Assembly (NCBI GenBank): GCA_947375185.1
Contig: CANCEU010000006.1
Span: 1-64,000 of the forward strand
Source: Chitinophagaceae bacterium
Lineage (GTDB): Bacteria; Bacteroidota; Bacteroidia; Chitinophagales; Chitinophagaceae
DNA: 64,000 bases
Reading direction: 5' to 3'
Below the pieces are notes generated by a model. That model did not search any database. It was not told where the DNA came from and worked only from the letters and a program-made list of their open reading frames with translations. Made by a program: the position numbers and the translations under genes. Below are positions 8,127 to 17,517 of the stretch, piece after piece (position 1 is the first letter of the stretch; each line of letters begins with the position of its first letter).

Positions 8127-10541
8127 ATGCATAAAATAGCTAAATCTCTTTTAGCAGTATTGTTTTTATACTGCTTTCAATTCAATGTAATTGCTCAAGA
8201 TAATCTGGGATATCAAGTTCCTCCTAAGGTAATTGCTGATTTATTATTAGCTGCTCCTACACCGGGGGTTAGTGTAAATTCTAAGGCAAATTATATGTTG
8301 ATTTTGGAGCGTAACTCTTATCCAACTGTCGAAGAATTGGGTCAGCCTGAACTAAAAATAGCAGGTTTAAGAATTAACCCTTTAAATGCTTCATTAACAA
8401 GACAAACTTATATCAATCATATACAACTAAAACAAGTTGGATCCAATAAAGAGCTTATAATTAAAGGATTGCCAAGTAATTTGTCCGCATTAAATCCTAC
8501 TTGGAATCCTGCTGAAAATAAAATTGCCTTTTTTAATATTTTAGCAAATAGAGTAGATGTTTATGTTATAGATATTTCTTCTTTAACATGTAAAAAAATT
8601 AATACTTCGGCTGCAAATATTGTTTTAGGTAATACTTTAGTTTGGTTAGATAATTCAAATGTTTTGTATAAAACAAATGTAAACGATCCGGCTAAAGTGG
8701 CTAAAAAACCCATCACACCTAAAGGTCCAACAATTCAAGAGAATTTAGGTAAAATAGCCCCTAGTGTTACTTATCAAGATTTAATAAAATCTCCATTTGA
8801 TGAATATTTGTTTGAATATTTCACAACTGTTCAGTTGGTTAAAAACAACAATGGGGTTGAAACAAAAATTGGCAAACCAAGTATTTTATCTAGCATCGCA
8901 TTGTCTCCTGATAAACAGTACTTTTTAACAAAGACTTTAAATAAACCTTTTTCTTATTTAGTACCTGCTTATGGTTTTGCAGCTTCCGTTTCAATTAATG
9001 ATAACAAAGGAAATTTAGTACATAATTTAGCAAATTTGCCTTCGGCAGAAAACACTCCTTCAGGGTATGATAATGTGCAAAATATACCACGTGCATTTGA
9101 TTGGAGAAATGATGCCGCCGCAACCATTACTTATGCAATGCCGTTAGACAGTGGGTTGATTAAAAAGAAAGTACCTTTTCATGATGTTGTTTTTGCATTA
9201 GCTGCGCCATTTAAAGGAGAAGCGAAAGAATTATTTAAGACCGAAACTAGATATAGTAGAACCACATGGGGTAATGATGAATTAGCCTTAGTTGCTGAGC
9301 AACAAAGATCAAAACAGCAATACAAAGTAAGTATTTACAACGCTCTAAAAGGAACTATTACTAAATTATATGATGGTAATACTACGGATGCTTACAATAA
9401 TCCAGGCAATGCAGTAACTGAAAAAAACAAGTTTGGAGAGGAAGTGATTGCTTTATTAAAAGATGGTCAATCTATATTATTCAATAATACAACTGGGGCA
9501 TCTGATAAAGGCGATTTACCTTATTTAGCAAAATTCAATTTGCAAACTAAACAAAAAGACATTATTTGGCGTAGCGCTGAAAATTGTTTTGAATATGTAG
9601 CTGACGTATTAGATATCAATGATTTAAAAGTAGTCACAAGACGTGAAACTGAAACCGAAGTGCCAAATTATTTTATTCGAATTGGAAACACTTTATCACA
9701 CACAACACAACTTACCAACTTTTCAAATCCCTACGCTGCAATGGCTGGAGTTACAAAGGAAAAAATTAAATACAAACGTAAAGATGGCATTGATTTAACA
9801 GGTGATTTATATTTACCAAAGGGATACGATAAAACAAAAGATGGTCCTTTGCCAACTTTAATTTGGGCTTATCCAAGAGAATTTACAAGTGCAGCCGATG
9901 CAAGTCAAGTAAGAGGTAACCAACATAAATTCACTATGCTTTCATGGGGATCTCCTGTATTTTATGTAACACAAGGGTATGCAATTTTAGATAATGCTGA
10001 AATGCCTATAGTAGCGACTTCGCCAGATAAAAAACCGAATGATGATTTTATCAATCAGTTGAATTTAAATGCTGCCGCTGCAATAGATAAATTGGCTGAA
10101 ATGGGAGTGGGAGATAGAAATAGAATGGCAGTTGGAGGACATAGTTACGGTGCCTTTATGACCGCAAATTTATTAGCACATACTAATTTATTTAAAACGG
10201 GAATCGCACGTAGTGGAGCGTACAATAGAACACTTACCCCTTTTGGATTTCAAAATGAAGAGCGCACATTTTGGCAAGCACCACAATTATATTTAGACAT
10301 GAGCCCATTTGCGTTTGCAGATAAAATTAAAGCTCCTTTATTAATGACACATGGTGAAGCTGACGACAACACAGGTACATTCCCAATTAATAGTGAGCGT
10401 TTATATGCTGCTATCAAAGGTCATGGAGGTACTGTACGTTTTGTTTACTTACCATATGAAGCACACGGGTATAAAGGGAAAGAAAATTTATTACACCTTT
10501 TGTATGAGCAAGGTCGTTGGTTGGATAAGTATTTGAAATAA
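8127..10541 (+). CDS. Secreted S9 family (prolyl oligopeptidase-type) serine peptidase
   Basis: The 804-residue protein begins with a signal peptide (MHKIAKSLLAVLFLYCFQFN...AQ). A 16-codon in-frame extension upstream would mask it and is dropped. The N-terminal 560 residues look like a beta-propeller, and the C-terminal alpha/beta hydrolase carries GHSYG with Ser673, EADD with Asp746 or 747, and EAHGY with His780. It resembles the S9D glutamyl endopeptidase-like group, which cleaves short peptides. It should act in the periplasm or outside the cell. It stands alone, with a 25-bp hairpin starting inside its last codons and a terminator after that. Confidence 0.88.
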   Translation: MHKIAKSLLAVLFLYCFQFNVIAQDNLGYQVPPKVIADLLLAAPTPGVSVNSKANYMLILERNSYPTVEELGQPELKIAGLRINPLNASLTRQTYINHIQLKQVGSNKELIIKGLPSNLSALNPTWNPAENKIAFFNILANRVDVYVIDISSLTCKKINTSAANIVLGNTLVWLDNSNVLYKTNVNDPAKVAKKPITPKGPTIQENLGKIAPSVTYQDLIKSPFDEYLFEYFTTVQLVKNNNGVETKIGKPSILSSIALSPDKQYFLTKTLNKPFSYLVPAYGFAASVSINDNKGNLVHNLANLPSAENTPSGYDNVQNIPRAFDWRNDAAATITYAMPLDSGLIKKKVPFHDVVFALAAPFKGEAKELFKTETRYSRTTWGNDELALVAEQQRSKQQYKVSIYNALKGTITKLYDGNTTDAYNNPGNAVTEKNKFGEEVIALLKDGQSILFNNTTGASDKGDLPYLAKFNLQTKQKDIIWRSAENCFEYVADVLDINDLKVVTRRETETEVPNYFIRIGNTLSHTTQLTNFSNPYAAMAGVTKEKIKYKRKDGIDLTGDLYLPKGYDKTKDGPLPTLIWAYPREFTSAADASQVRGNQHKFTMLSWGSPVFYVTQGYAILDNAEMPIVATSPDKKPNDDFINQLNLNAAAAIDKLAEMGVGDRNRMAVGGHSYGAFMTANLLAHTNLFKTGIARSGAYNRTLTPFGFQNEERTFWQAPQLYLDMSPFAFADKIKAPLLMTHGEADDNTGTFPINSERLYAAIKGHGGTVRFVYLPYEAHGYKGKENLLHLLYEQGRWLDKYLK

Positions 10542-10584
10542 TTTTTTTTTTGAAAATCTAAAAAAGATTATTTCAAATACTTAT
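10525..10584. repeat. 18-bp perfect inverted repeat spanning the peptidase stop codon
   Basis: Positions 10525-10542, which hold the last five codons and the stop of the S9 peptidase gene, are repeated in perfect inverted form at 10567-10584. A G-T pair and six T-A pairs (10544-10549 with 10560-10565) extend the stem to 25 bp around a 10-nt loop. It lacks a trailing T-run, so it is not a typical terminator; one follows at 10616. Such a hairpin could protect the mRNA 3' end or be the scar of a template-switch event. Confidence 0.85.
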
Positions 10585-10615
10585 TTGTCTATTTGATTTT
10601 ACTACTTTAACTAAA

Positions 10616-10647
10616 GGGGTTCATCTTTGCAGATGACCTCCTTTTTT
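10616..10647 (+). terminator. Terminator downstream of the S9 peptidase
   Basis: An 11-bp stem with one mismatch and one G-T pair (10616-10626 with 10631-10641) and a 4-nt loop is followed by six T. It also sits at the end of the convergent ABC-F gene. Confidence 0.75.
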
Positions 10648-10662
10648 ATAAAATTTTGTAGT

Positions 10663-12627
10663 TTATTTACTTTCTAGTTCTAATAAATCATTAAAAGCAA
10701 TCTCATACTCTTTATTCATAGAACGAATTAATGCGTTTTTATCGTGATAGCTTTTTTCGATTGTTTGAAACTTTGCTACATCTGAATAAATTGCAGGGTC
10801 AGCCATTTGTAATTCAATCTCAACTTTCTCTTTATTTAATGTTTCAATATTATGTTCAAGTTGCGATAAGGCTTTTTGAAGTTTTTGAATTTGCTTTTGT
10901 AATTCTTTATCAATTGGACCTATCGGACTTGCTTTAACTTCAGGAACATTTACTGGTTCAGTTTTTTGTTGCTTTTTTTCAGCTGGAGCTTGTTTTGGTG
11001 ATTCTGGGTTAGCTGCTTTTTGCTTAGCCATTCTTTCCTTCCATTCTATCCATTCATGATAAGTTCCTTTGAATTCAATAATTTTCTCGTCCTCAATTTC
11101 CCAAATTTTATTTGCCGTTTTAGATATAAAATAACGGTCGTGGCTTACTAAAATAATACTTCCATCATATTTAGTTAAGGCGTCGGCCAAAAGTTCAACA
11201 GTAACCATATCCAAGTGATTGGTAGGCTCATCCAGCATAAGGAAATTGGCTTTACTAATAATTGTTTTAGTTAATGCCACTCTTGCTTTTTCACCTCCAC
11301 TTAATACCTTAATTCTTTTATCAACTTCATCACCTCCAAATAAGAAACAACCTAATAAAGCGCGTAATTCTAAATCAGTTTTTTTAGTACCGCACTCTTG
11401 TACTTCTTGTAAAATAGTATTATTTAAATTAAGCGATTCTAATTGGTGCTGTGCATAAAAACTTTCATCAACATTATGCCCCCAAACTCTTTCACCTTCA
11501 TAGTCTTCCATTCCAGCAACTATCCTCAATAAAGTGGATTTTCCTTTCCCATTGGCTCCAATTAAAGCAATTTTATCTCCACGCTCAATTTCAGCAAATG
11601 CATTTTCTAAAATCACTTGTTTAGGATATGACTTGCTAACTCCTTTTAAATCAACCAATACTTTGCCAGGTGTCTTATCAACGGCAAAGTTAATTCTGAT
11701 ATTGGGTCTTTCAATTTGAACATCCTCAATAACATCTAATTTGTCCAATCTTTTTTGAATACTTTGAGCAGCAGCAGCTTTAGAAGCCTTTGCTTTAAAT
11801 CGTTCAATGAATTTTTCTTGTTGACGAATATAATCCTGCTGATTTTCAAAAGCGCGTTGTTGAATTTCAACTCTTTGTACTTTTTCAACTTCATAATATT
11901 CGTAATCGCCTGTATAAAAATTAAGTTGTTGTTGATATACTTCAACAATCTTATTTACCATTTTATTTAAAAAGAATTTATCGTGGCTCACAATCACCAC
12001 ACTTCCTTTATAATGTAAAAGATATTTTTCCAACCATTCAATACTTGGCAAATCCAAGTGGTTGGTAGGTTCATCGAGTAATAATACATCAGGCGCTTGT
12101 AAAATCATTTTAGCCAATAAAACACGCATTCTCCAACCCCCACTAAATTCTTTATAAGGTCGCGCTAGGTCGGCAGTGGTAAAACCTAAACCATGTAAAA
12201 CTTCCTCTGCTTTATGTTGAACATTATATCCATCTAACACGTCTATTTCATGTAAAGCATCGGTGTATTTAATTAGGATATCGTTGTCCTCGGGGTTCGC
12301 TTCTAATTCAATTCCTAATTGCTCAATTTCTTTTTCTAATTCACGCACTCTTTCAAAAGCACCAAGGGCAACTTCTGTAATGGTTTCGCTAGTATCAAAA
12401 CTCAATAAATCCTGGTGTAAATAGCCAATTGTGGTATCACGGCCTTTTTCAACCGTTCCTTTGCTTGGTGTATATTGTCCAACCAATACCTTTAATAAAG
12501 TAGACTTTCCGGTACCGTTATATCCAATTAAACCAATTCTTTCCCCTGGTTGGATATGCCATGTGGCATCACTTACAATAACTCTTGCACCAAATTCGAA
12601 TGTAACATTTTGTAAACCTATCAGCAT
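10663..12627 (-). CDS. ABC-F family ATPase (Uup-like ribosome factor)
   Basis: The 654-residue protein has two ABC cassettes and no membrane segment. The first has Walker A GYNGTGKST (35-43), signature FSGGWRMR and Walker B LLLDEPTNHLD. The second has GANGKGKST, LSGGEKAR and LMLDEPTNHLD. A charged linker between them and a C-terminal coiled coil (from about residue 560, after a Pro/Lys/Gln-rich stretch) fit the ABC-F class, which acts on the ribosomal E site. The Uup-like C-terminus argues for a housekeeping translation factor rather than an antibiotic resistance protein, but that is inference. It converges on the peptidase gene. Confidence 0.93.
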   Translation of the reverse strand: MLIGLQNVTFEFGARVIVSDATWHIQPGERIGLIGYNGTGKSTLLKVLVGQYTPSKGTVEKGRDTTIGYLHQDLLSFDTSETITEVALGAFERVRELEKEIEQLGIELEANPEDNDILIKYTDALHEIDVLDGYNVQHKAEEVLHGLGFTTADLARPYKEFSGGWRMRVLLAKMILQAPDVLLLDEPTNHLDLPSIEWLEKYLLHYKGSVVIVSHDKFFLNKMVNKIVEVYQQQLNFYTGDYEYYEVEKVQRVEIQQRAFENQQDYIRQQEKFIERFKAKASKAAAAQSIQKRLDKLDVIEDVQIERPNIRINFAVDKTPGKVLVDLKGVSKSYPKQVILENAFAEIERGDKIALIGANGKGKSTLLRIVAGMEDYEGERVWGHNVDESFYAQHQLESLNLNNTILQEVQECGTKKTDLELRALLGCFLFGGDEVDKRIKVLSGGEKARVALTKTIISKANFLMLDEPTNHLDMVTVELLADALTKYDGSIILVSHDRYFISKTANKIWEIEDEKIIEFKGTYHEWIEWKERMAKQKAANPESPKQAPAEKKQQKTEPVNVPEVKASPIGPIDKELQKQIQKLQKALSQLEHNIETLNKEKVEIELQMADPAIYSDVAKFQTIEKSYHDKNALIRSMNKEYEIAFNDLLELESK

Positions 12628-12646
12628 ATTTTTTCAATTCAGAGCG

Positions 12647-12654
12647 CAAAGTTA
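12647..12654 (-). promoter_or_regulatory. Possible -7 element of the ABC-F gene
   Basis: TAACTTTG on the minus strand matches TAnnTTTG and lies 20 bp before the ATG. No matching -33 TTG was seen. Confidence 0.4.
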
Positions 12655-12701
12655 GCCTTTGGTAGTAGTAATTATGCATAAATTTGATAAAAATAATAAG
12701 G

Positions 12702-13277
12702 ATGTATAAATATTTTGGCTTTATAGCCTGCATATTGATTTTGTCATGCACCGATTCGAGTAAGAAAGTAAGTTTTGCAACCAACTTTCAATATATGCCC
12801 CAAAATCATAATAATAATTTGGATCATTCTGTAGGTAAAGTGATTAAAGATTATCAAGAATTACTAAAAGGCCTTAGTAATAAGGATACCTTATTTATTT
12901 ATCAGAATGCAAATGATATGCTTAAATCAACCGATTCATTGACAAATGTAAAAATGGAACTTGATTCAAACATTCAAAAAATTTGGATTGATGGGTTAAA
13001 TAATTTTAATGCTGAGTTACAAGGTTTACAGTTATCAGTTGGTTTAAACGACTGGCAGGAAACAAATACCGCAATTCATATGTGTGGGCTACAATTGTTA
13101 AATTTACTTGCACAAATTGGATATAAGGAACATCAAGTTTATATTTTCAATGTTGAAAACAAAAAATCCGAAGACGGTTTTGTTTGGCTAGGGTTCCAAA
13201 AACAATCTAGAGACCCCTTTCATCCTGAAAATCGAAAATTAATAGAAGCACAGGAAGTGTTGCAGGAAATTAAATAG
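12702..13277 (+). CDS. Predicted lipoprotein of unknown function
   Basis: The 191-residue protein starts MYKYFGFIACILILSC, a lipoprotein signal with Cys16 as the likely acylated residue (LILSC). An upstream in-frame TTG at 12684 is possible but gives a poorer signal. The mature part is polar and rich in Asn, Gln and Lys, with no catalytic motif I recognise. It is divergent from the ABC-F gene and ends 5 bp from a convergent gene, so it is probably monocistronic. I cannot name the family. Confidence 0.7.
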   Translation: MYKYFGFIACILILSCTDSSKKVSFATNFQYMPQNHNNNLDHSVGKVIKDYQELLKGLSNKDTLFIYQNANDMLKSTDSLTNVKMELDSNIQKIWIDGLNNFNAELQGLQLSVGLNDWQETNTAIHMCGLQLLNLLAQIGYKEHQVYIFNVENKKSEDGFVWLGFQKQSRDPFHPENRKLIEAQEVLQEIK

Positions 13278-13282
13278 GTAAA

Positions 13283-14365
13283 TTAATTGGGAGGCTCATA
13301 CACTATAATTATTTTAGCATTTTTAGTGAAGTCTGTATTGATAATAACTTCTTCATTTTGTTTAGCGTCTTTATAAACTAATGAAGCGGTATTAGGAGGT
13401 ACAGCCCCTAAATTATTTGCGACAACAATGATTTCATGTTCTTTTGTCAAATCATTAAAATTGATTTCAAAGTGGACGGCTTTGTAGCTTAATCTATTTT
13501 GATCTAGCATTAAAATTTTATTGTCATAAATAGTAATAGTATCGTTGTCAATAGTGCCGTTATCAAATATATCAAAACTGAAAATCTTACTATGTGTTAC
13601 AATCTTTTTAACTAAAACATTTTCGCGCGAAATAAGCACCCATGGTAGTATTCGATGTTCATGATTCGAGATTAATTTTGTAGAAACTATCTGATTATTT
13701 GCCTTTTTATTTTGTTGACTTGAAACTTCATTGTTAGTTATAACATCTTGAGTGTTAGTGTAAATATTTTCAATTTTTGATTGAGTGGTTTGAGTGTTCA
13801 ATTTTGAATTTGGTAAGCGGGTATTTACATTTGAACTGTCTTTATTGGGAACACTTTTCTTAACAATCAATTTTTTTGAATTTATAGTTCGAGTTAGTTT
13901 ATTGTTTGATAAAGACATTGCACTTATAATATCTCTTTCCAAGTATACAGTTCCCATTCCGCAATCCGTTCCATTGCTCACATTTTTAGCAACATAAGTT
14001 CCTTGCAGCGTTTCTAAATTATTTTCTTTTTTATACGTAAGATAATTGTTCATTAAGCATCCTTGAACATTTGGGTCTAAGTGTATTTGTTCAAATTTTG
14101 TTTCTTGTAAACTCAATAAATGAACATTGGAGGCGTAATTTCCTCGAGCAGTTGCAGTTGCGGTAGATTGATTTGGGAAACGGGTTAAAGTGGTGGCGCT
14201 TATTTCTTTCCCATTATTATTAGAGATTGTAATTTCATAGGGGTATATTTTTTCTTCCAATCCGTTATAATTTCTAAAATAACCTATCCACTTACCACTC
14301 AAATTTTGAGCAAAAAGGGGAGTAGTAAATCCTAGAATTACAATAATTGACAATAAACGGGTCAT
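13283..14365 (-). CDS. Secreted protein of unknown function
   Basis: The 360-residue product has a signal peptide (MTRLLSIIVILGFTTPLFAQ) followed by NLSGKWIGYFRNYNG, a beginning common to small lipocalin-like or beta-sandwich domains in this phylum. Residues about 150-220 are low-complexity and rich in Asn, Ser, Thr and Gln, probably a linker. The last 130 residues seem to form a second beta-rich domain. No enzyme motif is visible. It ends 5 bp from the convergent lipoprotein gene, and its start lies 92 bp from thrS, which is transcribed away from it. Confidence 0.65.
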   Translation of the reverse strand: MTRLLSIIVILGFTTPLFAQNLSGKWIGYFRNYNGLEEKIYPYEITISNNNGKEISATTLTRFPNQSTATATARGNYASNVHLLSLQETKFEQIHLDPNVQGCLMNNYLTYKKENNLETLQGTYVAKNVSNGTDCGMGTVYLERDIISAMSLSNNKLTRTINSKKLIVKKSVPNKDSSNVNTRLPNSKLNTQTTQSKIENIYTNTQDVITNNEVSSQQNKKANNQIVSTKLISNHEHRILPWVLISRENVLVKKIVTHSKIFSFDIFDNGTIDNDTITIYDNKILMLDQNRLSYKAVHFEINFNDLTKEHEIIVVANNLGAVPPNTASLVYKDAKQNEEVIINTDFTKNAKIIIVYEPPN

Positions 14366-14427
14366 AGGGCAAATCTAATTATAAATATTACTCAAAATCT
14401 AAGAATTCATCAACCACATATTTTTGT

Positions 14428-14435
14428 TATCTTTG
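14428..14435 (+). promoter_or_regulatory. Possible -7 element of thrS-infC
   Basis: TATCTTTG fits TAnnTTTG and lies 22 bp before the thrS ATG. No good -33 was seen, and there is no room for a T-box leader. Confidence 0.5.
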
Positions 14436-14457
14436 CACCCATATTTAGATATAAAAC

Positions 14458-16398
14458 ATGGTTCAAATTCAATTTCCAGACGGCGCAGTTAGACCCTATG
14501 AAAAAGGGATCACTGCATTAGGTATCGCAAAATCCATCAGTGAAGGATTGGCAAAGAAAGTTTTAGCAGCTTCGATAAACGGCGAAGTATGGGATGCCAC
14601 GCGTCCAATAAACGAAGATTGCGCCCTTAAATTATTAACTTGGGATGATGCAGAAGGCAAAAATACTTTTTGGCACTCTTCAGCCCATTTATTAGCGGAA
14701 GCTGTTGAAATGCAGTTCCCTGGTGCTAAGTTTTGGGTAGGTCCAGCGCTTGATAAAGGCTTTTACTATGACATTGATTTAGGGGGTAAAACCTTGAAGG
14801 AAGAGGATGTGATTATTTTAGAAAAAAAGATGAATGAATTGGCAAAACAAGCCAATGCTTATATCCGCAAGGAAATGTCAAAAGCGGATGCAATTGCTTA
14901 TTTCACTGAAAAAGACGATGAGTACAAATTAGATTTGTTATCAGGTTTGGAAGACGGTACCATTACTTTTTATACTCAAGGACAATTCACTGACTTATGT
15001 CGTGGGCCTCACATTCCAAATACTGGAGCAATTAAGGCAATTAAAATCACCAACATTGCAGGTGCGTTTTGGAAAGGGGATGAGAAAAATAAAATGTTAA
15101 CTCGTGTATACGGCGTCACTTTCCCGAATCAAAAGGAATTAGACGAATACTTGTTAATGTTAGAAGAAGCTAAAAAAAGAGATCATAGAAAATTAGGAAA
15201 AGAATTAGGTATTTATACAATGGATGATGATGTTGGACCAGGTCTTCCTTTGTGGATGCCCAATGGTACCATTATTATTGAAGAGTTAGAGCGTTTAGCA
15301 AAAGAGACTGAGGAAGCTGCAGGCTATAAGCGTGTAGTAACTCCACATATCGCTAAGGAAAGCATGTATATTACTAGTGGTCACTTACCTTATTATCAAG
15401 ATAGTATGTTCCCTCCAATGGAATTGGACGGCACTAAATATTACTTGAAAGCAATGAACTGTCCGCATCACCATAAAATATTTGATGCCGAACCAAAGAG
15501 CTATAAAGACATGCCACTAAGGCTTGCAGAATATGGTACTTGTTATCGTTATGAGCAATCTGGTGAATTGTTTGGATTAATGCGTGTTAGATGTTTGCAC
15601 ATGAATGATGCGCATATTTATTGTACTAAGGAACAATTTGCAGCTGAATTTCGTGCAGTAAATGAAATGTATTTGAAATATTTCAAAATTTTTGGAATTG
15701 ACAAATATGTAATGCGTTTAAGTTTACATGATCCTGCTAAATTGGGTCAGAAGTATATCAATGAGCCTGAACTTTGGTTAGAGACCGAAGCCATGGTGCG
15801 TGCAGTTTTAATTGAAACAGGAACTCCTTTTGTTGAAGTGCAAGATGAAGGGGCTTTTTACGGTCCTAAAATTGACGTACAAATTTGGAGTGTGATTGGT
15901 AGAGAATTTACCTTAGCCACTAACCAAGTGGATTTTGCACAAGGAAAACGCTTTAATTTAAATTTCACTAATAAGGACAATGAGCCTGAAACTCCGTTAA
16001 TTATACATCGTGCACCATTGGGAACGCATGAGCGTTTTATCGGTTTCTTATTAGAGCATTATGCAGGAAAGTTCCCTGTATGGTTAGCCCCATTGCAGGT
16101 CAAAGTTTTACCAATTAGTGATAAATTCATGCCTTATGCTCAGGAAGTATTTGCCGAATTAAAAAAGGCAGGTGTGCGTGTAGAAATTGATGATCGCAAT
16201 GAAAAAATTGGTAAAAAGATCCGAGATACTGAAATGATGAAAGTACCTTATATGTTGGTGATAGGAGAGAAAGAAGTGGCTGAAAGTAAACTTTCTGTTC
16301 GTCGCCAGGGTAAAGGGGATCTAGGAATGTTGGACAAATCAGCGTTTCTTGCTAAAGTAATCGAAGAAATAGCAGAAAGAATGGCTCCAGAAGCATAA
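14458..16398 (+). CDS. thrS: Threonine--tRNA ligase
   Basis: The 646-residue enzyme charges tRNA-Thr. Domains in order are an N-terminal TGS-like domain (1-60), the editing domain with HSSAHLLAEA and DLCRGPH, the class II core with NCPHHHKIF (zinc Cys), motif 2 and HRAPLGTHERFIG, and the anticodon-binding domain (from about 535). The motif 2 stretch reads RVRCLHMNDAHIYC where E. coli has an RGFTQDDAHIFC-type sequence; the zinc-ligand His is kept. infC follows after 42 bp, an order shared with many bacteria. Confidence 0.97.
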   Translation: MVQIQFPDGAVRPYEKGITALGIAKSISEGLAKKVLAASINGEVWDATRPINEDCALKLLTWDDAEGKNTFWHSSAHLLAEAVEMQFPGAKFWVGPALDKGFYYDIDLGGKTLKEEDVIILEKKMNELAKQANAYIRKEMSKADAIAYFTEKDDEYKLDLLSGLEDGTITFYTQGQFTDLCRGPHIPNTGAIKAIKITNIAGAFWKGDEKNKMLTRVYGVTFPNQKELDEYLLMLEEAKKRDHRKLGKELGIYTMDDDVGPGLPLWMPNGTIIIEELERLAKETEEAAGYKRVVTPHIAKESMYITSGHLPYYQDSMFPPMELDGTKYYLKAMNCPHHHKIFDAEPKSYKDMPLRLAEYGTCYRYEQSGELFGLMRVRCLHMNDAHIYCTKEQFAAEFRAVNEMYLKYFKIFGIDKYVMRLSLHDPAKLGQKYINEPELWLETEAMVRAVLIETGTPFVEVQDEGAFYGPKIDVQIWSVIGREFTLATNQVDFAQGKRFNLNFTNKDNEPETPLIIHRAPLGTHERFIGFLLEHYAGKFPVWLAPLQVKVLPISDKFMPYAQEVFAELKKAGVRVEIDDRNEKIGKKIRDTEMMKVPYMLVIGEKEVAESKLSVRRQGKGDLGMLDKSAFLAKVIEEIAERMAPEA

Positions 16399-16440
16399 CA
16401 ATCCTTATCTTTATACACTTAAACAACGTTTTAATAATTA

Positions 16441-17022
16441 ATGGCATTACCGAACAGAGGACCCAGATTTAACCCAAGGTTTCAAAGACAACAAGAACCG
16501 GAACATCGTATTAATGATCGAATTAGAGTTCCAGAAATTCGTTTAGTTGGTGATAATATCACCGTAGGAGTTTATAATACCCAGGAAGCGCTGAAAATTG
16601 CTGCTGATCAAGGTTTGGACTTAGTGGAAATTTCTCCAACTGCCAATCCTCCAGTATGTAAAGTAATTGACTATAAAAAGTTTCTTTACGAGAAAAAGCG
16701 AAAGGAAAAAGAAATGAAAGCGAACTCTAAGCAATCTGAAATTAAAGAGATTCGTTTTACTCCTGGTACCGATGATCATGACTTTGACTTTAAAGCAAAA
16801 CATGCAGAGAAGTTTTTGCAAGATGGAAATAAAGTGAAAGCTTATGTTCAATTTAAAGGTCGTGCGATTATGTTCCAAGATCGTGGTCAATTGCTCTTGT
16901 TGAAATTTGCAGAAAGATTAGCAGAAGCAGGTACTTTAGAAAGCATGCCTAAGTTAGAAGGAAAGAGAATGTTTGCTATTTTCCAACCGAAAGCAGGTGG
17001 TAAAAAGAAGCCTACAGCTTAA
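16441..17022 (+). CDS. infC: Translation initiation factor IF-3
   Basis: The 193-residue protein prevents premature subunit joining and proofreads the initiator tRNA. Visible are NDRIRVPEIRLVG, QEALKIAADQGLDLVEISP, the basic linker and the C-terminal IF3 domain (KEIRFTPGTDDHDFDFKAKH). Unlike the AUU start of E. coli infC, an ordinary ATG is used here. It follows thrS by 42 bp, and a terminator follows it before rpmI, so IF-3 and the two ribosomal proteins are at least partly uncoupled. Confidence 0.97.
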   Translation: MALPNRGPRFNPRFQRQQEPEHRINDRIRVPEIRLVGDNITVGVYNTQEALKIAADQGLDLVEISPTANPPVCKVIDYKKFLYEKKRKEKEMKANSKQSEIKEIRFTPGTDDHDFDFKAKHAEKFLQDGNKVKAYVQFKGRAIMFQDRGQLLLLKFAERLAEAGTLESMPKLEGKRMFAIFQPKAGGKKKPTA

Positions 17023-17073
17023 ATTTTGAATACATAATTGGCTAAAAAGCTGATTATCAATATAATTTTTGTC

Positions 17074-17100
17074 AAAAGCTCCATAAAATGGGGCTTTTTT
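17074..17100 (+). terminator. Terminator between infC and rpmI
   Basis: The stem 17074-17083 with 17089-17098 (one G-T pair, 5-nt loop) leads into a T-run. It closes the thrS-infC unit. Confidence 0.8.
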
Positions 17101-17101
17101 C

Positions 17102-17132
17102 TTGTCTATATTGTCTATATCTACTACCTTTG
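17102..17132 (+). promoter_or_regulatory. Promoter of rpmI-rplT
   Basis: TTG (17102-17104), 20 nt, then TACCTTTG (17125-17132) is a full Bacteroidota promoter immediately after the infC terminator. Transcription should begin near 17139. The leader to the rpmI ATG is about 74 nt and contains a small hairpin (GTCT/AGAC with an inner GC/GC), a candidate site for L20 feedback. Confidence 0.75.
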
Positions 17133-17212
17133 CCATCCATTTCCCACATGGCTCAACAAGTGTCTCGCCCGTGCAAGACCGCCAGCAGGGAGTAATCGAT
17201 AAGATTATAATA

Positions 17213-17413
17213 ATGCCAAAAGTAAAAACTAACTCAAGCGCAAAGAAGCGTTTTAAAGTTACTGGAACAGGAGAAATCACTTTCCAAAAAGCGTTCAAAA
17301 GACACATCCTTACAAAAAAATCAACTAAGCGTAAAAGAGCAATGAGAAAGAAAGGTCTTGTTGGATCAACTAACAAAGACTTTGTTCTACGTTTGTTAAG
17401 ATTAAAAGGATAA
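17213..17413 (+). CDS. rpmI: 50S ribosomal protein L35
   Basis: The 66-residue basic protein begins [20 protein letters not shown], the standard L35 start. A 37-codon upstream extension in the same frame overlaps the promoter and is not used. It includes the [14 protein letters not shown] stretch typical of L35. rplT follows 104 bp later on the same strand, probably in the same transcript. Confidence 0.97.
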   Translation: MPKVKTNSSAKKRFKVTGTGEITFQKAFKRHILTKKSTKRKRAMRKKGLVGSTNKDFVLRLLRLKG

Positions 17414-17517
17414 GACTCCTTATTTATCAATTGAATAATCTGATTGATAACAGTTATCAAAATTTAAATTAACCGAGTCGAAGTCTAACTTGACGTAGAT
17501 TCAAAAAAATATTAATT

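Noticed and set aside
17102-17212. 37-codon N-terminal extension of L35
   Set aside because: The extension begins in the -33 element of the rpmI promoter, and L35 proteins start at MPKVKT.
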